Shown here: in pieces, positions 1 to 6,625 of the stretch
How the letters are laid out: each line of letters opens with the position of its first letter
Numbering within the stretch: the first letter of the stretch is position 1
Assembly: GCA_030145625.1 (NCBI GenBank)
Contig: JAQYVF010000033.1
Location: 1 to 45,167 of the forward strand
DNA: 45,167 bases
DNA from: Desulfocapsa sp.
Lineage (GTDB): Bacteria; Desulfobacterota; Desulfobulbia; Desulfobulbales; Desulfocapsaceae
Reading direction: 5' to 3'
Program-made: the position numbers and the translations under genes
Notes under the pieces: generated by a model
Told to the model about the DNA's origin: nothing
The model's input: only the letters and a program-made list of their open reading frames with translations
Database searches by the model: none

Positions 1-152
1 ATGTCTTCGGCAACACCATGGCAACCGGTCTGCACAAGTTTCTGAGTGATCACTGAATATCCTGAAGAAGATAAACTCCGCGCCATAAGACCGGTGGCAA
101 CACTCTTGCCGATATCGGTGTCAATACCGCTGATGCAGGTCACCGGGCACAT
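1..152 (-). CDS. bioD: Dethiobiotin synthetase, 5' part only
   Basis: This is the amino-terminal fragment of the ATP-dependent enzyme that closes the ureido ring of dethiobiotin from 7,8-diaminopelargonic acid and CO2. Reading leftward from an ATG at 152, the protein begins [20 protein letters not shown]. The P-loop GIDTDIGKS corresponds to the family's GTDTDVGKT, followed by a lysine and threonine around residue 37 (QKLVQTG), where BioD has KPVQTG. The ATG overlaps the bioC stop codon as TGATG, so it is translationally coupled as the last visible gene of the bio operon. The rest lies outside the window, so the gene is cut by the window and not shown to be broken. Confidence 0.9.
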   Translation of the reverse strand, partial: MCPVTCISGIDTDIGKSVATGLMARSLSSSGYSVITQKLVQTGCHGVAED

Positions 153-922
153 CAGCGCCTCCTGGCCACAAAACAGGAACAGGAATAGCTGACAGGCAAT
201 CCTCTTGAGTCACCGAACTCCTGTCTGTAACGTGCTTCAAACCGGGCAAGCGCCTCCCTGCTCCAGCGATACTCACTAACCCCACCCACCCCTGTGGCAC
301 GAATATGGTACAGGATCTCACGGACCGAAGGGAAAAACAGTTGTTCATGAAAATTTCTCTGTTCTTCCAGGATGAAATCCTGCTCCAACAAGGCGCAGAC
401 ATCCTTATCCGAGCGATAGCCCAGCCCAACAGAAGTCAGCCGAGAAAATTCCTGCAAGGTACCGGGACCAAACAGAGAAAAAGCGAGATAACTCCCAGAA
501 GCCAGCTCCCGACCCAGACGAAGGAGAAAGGCCGGCAGATCATCCAGCCATTGAAAGGTGGCGCCGGAAATAATGAGGCGGATATCCGGAGGCAGAGTCA
601 GCGTCTCGATATCTCCAAAAAAAGACAGGATATGCAAAGACTCTCTTCTGGGAAGTCTGTTCAGTACCACCTCTTCAAACTCGGGCACCAGATCGTTGAG
701 GAAAAGGGTCTCCACCGGTTTAGTGTTGCAAAGCATTTCGGTCAACACTCCGGTACAACAGCCAATTTCAACAACTCGGCGAAAAGAGGCATCAGGGAGC
801 ATTTCAAGACATTGCAAAAGCCTTACAGCCAACTCTTTCTGCACCCGAGCAGCATCGTCATAAGTAGAAAGACTCCGGCGAAAACAGTGCGCTATCTTCT
901 CTTTATCAAGGTGCAAGACCAT
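152..922 (-). CDS. bioC: Malonyl-ACP O-methyltransferase BioC
   Basis: BioC methylates the free carboxyl of malonyl-ACP with S-adenosylmethionine so that the fatty acid synthase can elongate it to pimeloyl-ACP methyl ester, the first committed biotin step. The protein has 256 residues, the usual length. The SAM-binding motif I is at 51-58 (VEIGCCTG), with an acidic post-I position near NDLVPE, and [11 protein letters not shown] resembles the SNxxLQW segment of BioC proteins. It lies 33 bases after bioG and overlaps bioD by one base. The start has no strong ribosome binding site, but the amino-terminal motif with [12 protein letters not shown] aligns well with family starts (KxxIAxxFxxAxxxYDxxAxxQ). 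Its donor-side substrate is made by FabD, encoded upstream in the same direction. Confidence 0.92.
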   Translation of the reverse strand: MVLHLDKEKIAHCFRRSLSTYDDAARVQKELAVRLLQCLEMLPDASFRRVVEIGCCTGVLTEMLCNTKPVETLFLNDLVPEFEEVVLNRLPRRESLHILSFFGDIETLTLPPDIRLIISGATFQWLDDLPAFLLRLGRELASGSYLAFSLFGPGTLQEFSRLTSVGLGYRSDKDVCALLEQDFILEEQRNFHEQLFFPSVREILYHIRATGVGGVSEYRWSREALARFEARYRQEFGDSRGLPVSYSCSCFVARRR

Positions 923-955
923 ATTTATCGTTCAAAATGTAGAATAAAAACACCT

Positions 956-1627
956 TCAGCCTTCAGCCTCTCGTACCAACTCATCCCAGCTCTGATAAGC
1001 ATAAAACAGAAAGTGGTATGCGTCGACCCGCTTGATCTTTTTTTCAGACCAGTAATTGAGTTGATTAGCGGTGGGCACGATAAAATCGTGCTCTGCAATC
1101 AGGGCTCGATCATAAATGGGCGTATTTTCCGGGTCACAGTGTGCTATCTCCAGCAAAGTTGCCAGTTCCCTCTTCTGGTCAACGAGACTGCGCTGGGGTT
1201 GTTTGGCCAGAAAAATGCGATAGAGTTCACGGTCGCGGCACATGCGATGGTAAAACTTGAGCCGACCTTTTTCATCAAAATTCTCAAGCGTTGAACGAAC
1301 CACATTTTCCGGAATACCAAACCGGTCATGGATGGGGCAAAGTGTGCCATTGATAGCCAGACTTGCACTGAGTTCAGCCTGGTGTGCAGCAAAAAGCTGT
1401 TGCCCTGCCCAGACCCCCATGGACCAGGCAATGAGAACAATATCCTCATAAGCTGTAAACAGTGCTTCCAGGTCAACATCCGGGACTAGATCAGCATAGT
1501 TACAAAACATGAGCACATCCCGCTCATGGCTGACAAGTGGCTTCACAGGCGTCTCGTCCATGCCCCATCCATTACAGAAGAGGATCAGCCCTTCTCTCCC
1601 CCTGTGATGCAGCCACTGGCTCCTCAT
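956..1627 (-). CDS. bioG: Pimeloyl-ACP methyl ester esterase BioG (DUF452 family)
   Basis: BioG is an alpha/beta-hydrolase that removes the methyl group added by BioC, freeing pimeloyl-ACP for BioF. The reading frame is open further upstream, but the start at 1627 was chosen because its ATG overlaps the bioF stop (ATGA) and gives a protein of 223 residues beginning MRSQWLHHRG, close to the family length. Family signs are FCNGWGMDE at 17-25 and the nucleophile elbow IAWSMGVW with Ser69; a late histidine near AYHFLFY could complete the triad. BioG is one of several unrelated-in-detail esterases (BioH, BioG, BioK, BioJ) that bacteria use at this step; the NGWGMD signature favours BioG. Confidence 0.88.
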   Translation of the reverse strand: MRSQWLHHRGREGLILFCNGWGMDETPVKPLVSHERDVLMFCNYADLVPDVDLEALFTAYEDIVLIAWSMGVWAGQQLFAAHQAELSASLAINGTLCPIHDRFGIPENVVRSTLENFDEKGRLKFYHRMCRDRELYRIFLAKQPQRSLVDQKRELATLLEIAHCDPENTPIYDRALIAEHDFIVPTANQLNYWSEKKIKRVDAYHFLFYAYQSWDELVREAEG

Positions 1628-2814
1628 AACTTTCTCTTTCCCCCACTGCCCCGCTTGACCAGCAGCTCTGGAAGCCCCTGTAGATCCTGCCACTGCATAT
1701 TTGCACAAAGAGAAAGGCGAAATCGGGCCGTGCCCTCTGGAACAGCCGGCGGCCGCACAGGAAAAATCAGATACCCCTGCTCCTGCATGGCCTGGGCCTG
1801 CTGCAGGGCCAAGCAGTCATCACCAATCAGGACCGGGACAATATTGGTGCTGCCTCCGGTGCTGATTCCCTTTTCTCTGATGGCCACGCGCAACTGCTCC
1901 GATATCTGCATAAGATGTTGCCGTGCTCCCTCCATTGCCTGCATGGTACGAAAAACAAAGCGATTCCAGTTCAGAACCACAGGCGGAAGGGCCGTGGTGA
2001 AGATAAAAGAACGGCTGTGATTGATCAGATAGTTGCGAATCTCCTCACTGCAACAGATAAAGGCACCAATGGAAGCCAACCCCTTGCCAAAGGTCCCCAC
2101 CAGGAGATCAACATCAGCCAGGACCCCCGCTTCTTCAGCCTTGCCCAGCCCCTGACTGCCATAGAGCCCTACGGCATGGGCTTCATCAAGATAGAGCATG
2201 GCACCAAATTCTTTTTTAAGTTTCACCAAGCACTGCAGGTCAGCCACATCTCCATCCATACTAAAGACCGACTCGCTGACAATCACAATCTGTTCATACT
2301 CTTTACGAAAATTCACAAGAAGAGAACGAAGCTGTTCATAATCCCGATGTCGAAAGCGTTTATGGTGAGCACGGGAGAGACGAAGCCCATCGTGAATGGA
2401 GGCGTGATTCAGTTTATCGGAGAGAATGAGATCATTCTTATTACACAGAGCTGGCAGGATACCGATATTAGCATGGTAGCCGGAGTTGAAAAGCAGAGCA
2501 GCCTCATGCCCATAGGCCCGGCTCAAATCCTCTTCCAGACCATGGGCGAGAAGAGAATCCCCTGTAAGAAGCCGTGATGAGGCAGCACCGAGAGAAAAAT
2601 CTCCGGTATCTTTATTCAGTCCCAATCCCTGATAAAAACGAAGTCGGAGTTCAGCATCTCCGGCAAGACCCAGATAGTCATTTGATGTTAAATTCAGGAG
2701 TCGGCGACCACCATACTCCACATAACATCCTTGACTTCGGTTTAATGGGTGAAGACTCCTCAGCCGTCCTCGTTCCTCAAGATCAACAAGTTTCTTTCCA
2801 TACTGAGAAGTCAT
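1624..2814 (-). CDS. bioF: 8-amino-7-oxononanoate synthase
   Basis: BioF is a PLP-dependent alpha-oxoamine synthase that condenses pimeloyl-ACP (or CoA) with L-alanine to give 8-amino-7-oxononanoate. It has 396 residues, typical of the family. Visible motifs are the substrate/PLP region SNDYLGL at 44-50, GAASSRLLTG at 76-85, the cofactor-ring stacking H139 in LNHASIHDG, the PLP pyridine-nitrogen aspartate in YLDEAHA (D210), and the Schiff-base lysine K244 in GTFGKGLAS. It overlaps bioA by four bases at its start and bioG by four bases at its end, which implies translational coupling through the operon. Confidence 0.96.
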   Translation of the reverse strand: MTSQYGKKLVDLEERGRLRSLHPLNRSQGCYVEYGGRRLLNLTSNDYLGLAGDAELRLRFYQGLGLNKDTGDFSLGAASSRLLTGDSLLAHGLEEDLSRAYGHEAALLFNSGYHANIGILPALCNKNDLILSDKLNHASIHDGLRLSRAHHKRFRHRDYEQLRSLLVNFRKEYEQIVIVSESVFSMDGDVADLQCLVKLKKEFGAMLYLDEAHAVGLYGSQGLGKAEEAGVLADVDLLVGTFGKGLASIGAFICCSEEIRNYLINHSRSFIFTTALPPVVLNWNRFVFRTMQAMEGARQHLMQISEQLRVAIREKGISTGGSTNIVPVLIGDDCLALQQAQAMQEQGYLIFPVRPPAVPEGTARFRLSLCANMQWQDLQGLPELLVKRGSGGKRKL

Positions 2815-4100
2815 CGCAACTGCCCCTCGGCAAGCACATCACAGATTGCCGTAGTCAGGATTTTGAGATCTTCAGTTTCTATACAGTATGGCGGCATAAC
2901 GTAAACCAGGCGTCCAAAGGGACGAACCCAGACCCCTTTCTCCACAAATCCTGCCTGAATCCATTCCATATCGACCGGTTCTTTCATCTCCACCACACCG
3001 ATACCACCTAACACTCGGACCTCTTCAACCGATGTGAATTCACGGCACGGAGCAAGGCCCTGTTCCAATCCCTGCTCCAGAGTATGAACTTGCGTCTGCC
3101 AGTCAGAGTCCAGAAGCAGCTGCACTGAGGAACAAGCCACGGCACAGGCCAGGGGATTAGCCATGAAGGTGGGACCGTGCATAAAAACCCCAGGCTCCCC
3201 TGCCGAGACCATCTCCCCTATCTCCTTACGGGCAATGACTGCAGCCAGGCTAAGATATCCTCCGGTCAAAGCCTTGCCCACACAGAGGAGGTCCGGGACC
3301 ACGTCGGCGTGGTTACAGGCAAAGAGCTTGCCGCTGCGACCGAAACCGGTAGCAATCTCATCGGCGATGAGGAGAACCCCATAATGGTCGCAGAGAGTAC
3401 GTACCCGGCGCAGATACTCGGGATGATAAAAACGCATTCCACCCGCCCCTTGGACAATGGGCTCAAGGATCACCCCGCAGAGTTCATCATGGTGCTCTTC
3501 CATGAGCTGAGAAAAAGAGGAGATATCTTCTTCCTGCCAAACATCTCCGAAACAACAGCGGGGCCTTTCGGCAAAATAGTATTGGGGCAGCACCCCGGCA
3601 AAGAGCTGATGCATCCCGTTTACCGGGTCACAAACCGACATGCAATGCAGGGTATCGCCATGGTAGCCGGAACGAATGGTAAGAAAACGTTTCTTCTCAG
3701 GCCGTCCTGCCCCATGAAAATATTGAATGGCCATCTTCATGGCCACCTCCACAGCAACAGAGCCGGAATCGGCAAAGAAGACCAGATCGAGGCCTTTGGG
3801 TGTAATATCCACCAGAGAACGGGCCAGTTGTACGGCTGGTTCGTGGGTCAGGCCTCCAAACATGACATGGGAGAGACGTGCTGCCTGCTCCTGCAGGGTC
3901 GCAGTGAGTAAAGGATGGTTATAGCCGTGAATCACGGACCACCAGGAGGCCATGCCATCAATCAGTTCTCGACCATCCTTAAGTCGAATACGAACACCGG
4001 CAGCAGATTCCACCGCATAGACCGAAAGGGGTTGGGTAATAGAAGTGTAGGGGTGCCAGATATGCTCACGGTCAAAGGCCAGAAGCTCATCATGGGTCAT
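2811..4100 (-). CDS. bioA: Adenosylmethionine-8-amino-7-oxononanoate aminotransferase
   Basis: BioA transfers the amino group of S-adenosylmethionine to 8-amino-7-oxononanoate, giving 7,8-diaminopelargonate. The 429 residues form a complete class III aminotransferase. Characteristic motifs are IWHPYTS at 14-20, DGMASWWSVIHGY at 48-60, the SGYHGDTLH cofactor loop near 144-152, the acidic IADEIATGFGRSG at 245-257 and the PLP lysine K276 in VGKALTGGY. The W-S-V-I-HGY signature separates BioA from other class III aminotransferases. It shares ATGA overlaps with bioB upstream and bioF downstream. Confidence 0.96.
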   Translation of the reverse strand: MTHDELLAFDREHIWHPYTSITQPLSVYAVESAAGVRIRLKDGRELIDGMASWWSVIHGYNHPLLTATLQEQAARLSHVMFGGLTHEPAVQLARSLVDITPKGLDLVFFADSGSVAVEVAMKMAIQYFHGAGRPEKKRFLTIRSGYHGDTLHCMSVCDPVNGMHQLFAGVLPQYYFAERPRCCFGDVWQEEDISSFSQLMEEHHDELCGVILEPIVQGAGGMRFYHPEYLRRVRTLCDHYGVLLIADEIATGFGRSGKLFACNHADVVPDLLCVGKALTGGYLSLAAVIARKEIGEMVSAGEPGVFMHGPTFMANPLACAVACSSVQLLLDSDWQTQVHTLEQGLEQGLAPCREFTSVEEVRVLGGIGVVEMKEPVDMEWIQAGFVEKGVWVRPFGRLVYVMPPYCIETEDLKILTTAICDVLAEGQLR

Positions 4101-5077
4101 GCGCCCTCTCCCTTCTTTTTGGGGGACAGGTCAAAACCCAACTTCGCAAATTCCGTTAGATCACGTTCCACACCACTGCCCATCGTAGTCAGATAATCCC
4201 CGACTATGGCTCCATTTGCCCCGGCTGCAAAGAACTTGTACTGCTTATTGCCAAAGCGACCACGACCACCGGCAATACGGATAATTGCTTTGGGATTGAT
4301 AAAACGAAAGAGGGCAACACTGCACAGAACCTCATCCAGGGAAATAGGTTCCATGGTGGCAAGCGGTGTACCTGGAATGGGACTGAGAATATTTATGGGA
4401 ATGGAAAGAACACCAAGCTCTCGCAGTTCAAAGGCCAGCTGCAGCCGATGCGCCAGTGTCTCACCCATGCCGATAATGCCGCCAGAACAGAGATCCATAC
4501 CTGCAGCCAAAGCAATTTTCAGGGTCTCCAACTTCTCCTGCCAGCTATGGCTGGTGCAGATGGAAGGGAAAAATTCCCGGCAACTCTCTAAATTACAATG
4601 GTAACGACGCACGCCGAATGCATAGAGTTGTCTGGCAGACTCTGGGGTAAGAAACCCCATGGAGGCACAAAAGAGAAGATCGGTCTCGCGGGCCATGCCA
4701 CGATACAATTCCCCCATGGCCTCCAGCTGCTCAAGCTTTTGAGAACGTCCGGCAGTAACCAGGGATAAGCGCCTGACCCCGTAGCTGTCATTTTCTCTGG
4801 CCTGGGCAAGAGCCGTCTCCTTATCTATCTGCTCGTAGCAGGAAATATCCACGTTGTACCGGGAAGACTGGGCACAGTAACGACAGTCTTCTGAGCATTT
4901 TCCGGAACGCGCATTAATGATAGAACAGAGATCAAAACTCTTCCCGTGAATATCACGGCAGAGCGTATCAGCAGCCCGGCAAAGCTCTTCGAGATCAGCC
5001 TGTTCAGCAAGGGCAAGGGCCTGATCAAAATCAAGCTGTCCTCCCCCTTTTACAATCTGCACACAACGCTCAATCAT
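4097..5077 (-). CDS. bioB: Biotin synthase (radical SAM)
   Basis: BioB inserts sulfur into dethiobiotin, the last step of biotin synthesis, using a radical-SAM [4Fe-4S] cluster and a sacrificial [2Fe-2S] cluster. The protein has 326 residues. The cluster cysteines C61, C65 and C68 are in SGKCSEDCRYCAQSS; further family motifs are YGVRRLSLVTAGR, LLFCASMGFLTPE, CNLES and the SGGIIGMGET segment, and a conserved arginine is in RIAGGRGRFG. It is the first gene of the bio operon. A GTGAGG ribosome binding site lies about nine bases before the ATG, immediately after the T-tract of the terminator that separates it from fabD. Confidence 0.96.
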   Translation of the reverse strand: MIERCVQIVKGGGQLDFDQALALAEQADLEELCRAADTLCRDIHGKSFDLCSIINARSGKCSEDCRYCAQSSRYNVDISCYEQIDKETALAQARENDSYGVRRLSLVTAGRSQKLEQLEAMGELYRGMARETDLLFCASMGFLTPESARQLYAFGVRRYHCNLESCREFFPSICTSHSWQEKLETLKIALAAGMDLCSGGIIGMGETLAHRLQLAFELRELGVLSIPINILSPIPGTPLATMEPISLDEVLCSVALFRFINPKAIIRIAGGRGRFGNKQYKFFAAGANGAIVGDYLTTMGSGVERDLTEFAKLGFDLSPKKKGEGA

Positions 5078-5093
5078 TTTTGTGCCTCACAAT

Positions 5094-5140
5094 AAAAAAA
5101 CCACAGGCAGGCAGCCACATACTCCGCCTCTCCGTGGTTT
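5094..5140 (-). terminator. Intrinsic terminator (possible attenuator) between fabD and bioB
   Basis: Read on the minus strand, AAACCAC (5140-5134) pairs with GTGGTTT (5104-5098), an inner AGGCGG pairs with CTGCCT allowing a G-U pair, and a run of seven T residues follows at 5100-5094. It sits 13 bases after the fabD stop and ends about 17 bases before the bioB start, with the bioB ribosome binding site directly behind the T-run. It should end fabD transcripts at least partly. I could not find a BirA-type operator or a separate bioB promoter in the short gap, so partial read-through is likely the way bio genes are expressed. Confidence 0.75.
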
Positions 5141-5152
5141 AATGGTTTGCAA

Positions 5153-6097
5153 TCAGCTCAGTTTATCCATACACTTGTTCAACCCTTCCGGAGTATCGAA
5201 TTGCAGGGCCTTGTATTGATACCCTTTGGGGGCGATCTTACGCATCATGCCCTTGAGCACGGTCTTCGGACCAACCTCGATAAAGGTATCCACACCCTCA
5301 TTGATCATTGCCGTAATAATCTCAAACCAACGCACTCGTGAAGCGATCTGACTGGCCATCATCTCTTTGATGTGGCCCGGCTCCTTTTCAGGAGAAGCAG
5401 AAACATTAAAATAGACCGGAGTAACAGGTGACTTAAACTCCACCTCACTCATAAAGGCAGAAAAATCAGGTACGGCATCGGCCACCAAAGGACTGTGGTT
5501 GGCCACACTCACGGCAAGGGGAATCACTCTGGCCCCTGCCTCAGAAGCTACTTTTTCCACGGCATCAAGCCCTGCGATGCTTCCGGAAATAACGATCTGC
5601 AGTTCCGTATTATGATTGGCGGCGGTGACTATGCCATCACCATCACAGTCAGCAATAATCTCTTCAATCTCCTGCATGGTTTTTCCAATAACAGCCCGCA
5701 TCCCACCGGGATTTTTCTGACCTTCCCGTTCCATCAGGGCTCCACGTTTGATCACCAGACGAATGGTATCTTCCACACTAAGTACACCTGCTGCACAAAG
5801 GGCCGAATATTCTCCCAGACTATGACCGGCAAAACAGGAGGCGGACAATTTGTCCCCCCAAGCCTTTTTCAATCCCTGATAACAGATTAAATTGGTCACG
5901 GTAATGGCCGGCTGAAGATGAATGGCTCGGGTCAATTCCTCCATGGGACCGTCCTGACAAAGAGTAGCCAGGGGAAAATCACAGACCGATGCGGCCATCT
6001 TCATGATGGCCGCGCAATCACTGTCGGAATCGATAAACTCCCGTCCCATCCCCAGGAACTGGGAACCTTGACCGGGAAAGAGTACTGCTATTTTCAT
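5153..6097 (-). CDS. fabD: Malonyl-CoA:ACP transacylase
   Basis: FabD moves the malonyl group from CoA to acyl carrier protein, feeding both fatty acid elongation and the BioC reaction of biotin synthesis. The 314-residue protein opens with FPGQGSQFLGMG (7-18). The nucleophile is S93 in AGHSLGEYSAL, the carboxylate-binding arginine is R118 in KRGALM, and the catalytic histidine is H201 in VANHSPLV. A ribosome binding site AAGG stands about eight bases before the ATG. It lies 43 bases after lspA and 13 bases before the terminator, so it appears to be the last gene of the ileS-lspA-fabD unit. Confidence 0.95.
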   Translation of the reverse strand: MKIAVLFPGQGSQFLGMGREFIDSDSDCAAIMKMAASVCDFPLATLCQDGPMEELTRAIHLQPAITVTNLICYQGLKKAWGDKLSASCFAGHSLGEYSALCAAGVLSVEDTIRLVIKRGALMEREGQKNPGGMRAVIGKTMQEIEEIIADCDGDGIVTAANHNTELQIVISGSIAGLDAVEKVASEAGARVIPLAVSVANHSPLVADAVPDFSAFMSEVEFKSPVTPVYFNVSASPEKEPGHIKEMMASQIASRVRWFEIITAMINEGVDTFIEVGPKTVLKGMMRKIAPKGYQYKALQFDTPEGLNKCMDKLS

Positions 6098-6140
6098 TAT
6101 TACACCTTTTATGCAGAAGTCAGATCACGGCTGTTCAGTT

Positions 6141-6623
6141 TCAAGCTGCCGCACGCTTCCTCTGTCTTTCTTCCAGAATATTTGCCACTAAAAAAAGGGC
6201 CACACCCACCGTAATGGCAGAGTCGGCCACGTTAAAGGCAGGCCAGTGGTGGCCTGCCACATAAAAATCGAGAAAATCAACGACGGCACCCAGCCGTATC
6301 CGATCAATAACATTGCCAATGGCTCCTCCTGCAATAAGGGCCAAGGCTGGGCCGTAGAACGGATGCTCTTTGCGCAATCGAAAATAGAACACAGTGAGGA
6401 GCACCAGGGCCACACTTGCCAGGCTCAAGAAAAAATAGTGGCGCCAGGCAGAAGTGACCCCTGCCAAAAAACCAAAGGCCGCTCCTTTATTGGTGAGATA
6501 AGTGAGATTGAACAGACCGGGAATAATCTCCCGAACCTCATAAAGAGAAAAAGTGTTCAGAACCCATATTTTGGTCAGCTGGTCCAGAGCAACAACCAGG
6601 AGCAGCAGGAAAAGAGAAAGCAC
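6141..6623 (-). CDS. lspA: Lipoprotein signal peptidase (signal peptidase II)
   Basis: LspA is the inner-membrane aspartyl protease that cleaves prolipoproteins before the lipidated cysteine. The 160-residue sequence has four hydrophobic segments. Family motifs are VVALDQLTKIWV (10-21), LTYLTNKGAAFGFLAG (43-58), the first catalytic aspartate in GGAIGNVIDRIRLGAVVDFLDFY and the second in FNVADSAITVG. It begins with GTG two bases after the ileS stop codon, so it is almost certainly coupled to ileS. An ileS-lspA arrangement is common in bacteria. Confidence 0.95.
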   Translation of the reverse strand: MLSLFLLLLVVALDQLTKIWVLNTFSLYEVREIIPGLFNLTYLTNKGAAFGFLAGVTSAWRHYFFLSLASVALVLLTVFYFRLRKEHPFYGPALALIAGGAIGNVIDRIRLGAVVDFLDFYVAGHHWPAFNVADSAITVGVALFLVANILEERQRKRAAA

Positions 6624-6625
6624 TG

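Noticed and set aside
305-1294. A 329-codon plus-strand ORF antisense to bioC and bioG
   Set aside because: It is a shadow of two well-recognised genes; its product is low in recognisable motifs and rich in the residues expected from reversed codons. The same applies to long antisense frames over bioF, bioA, ileS and nrdJ.
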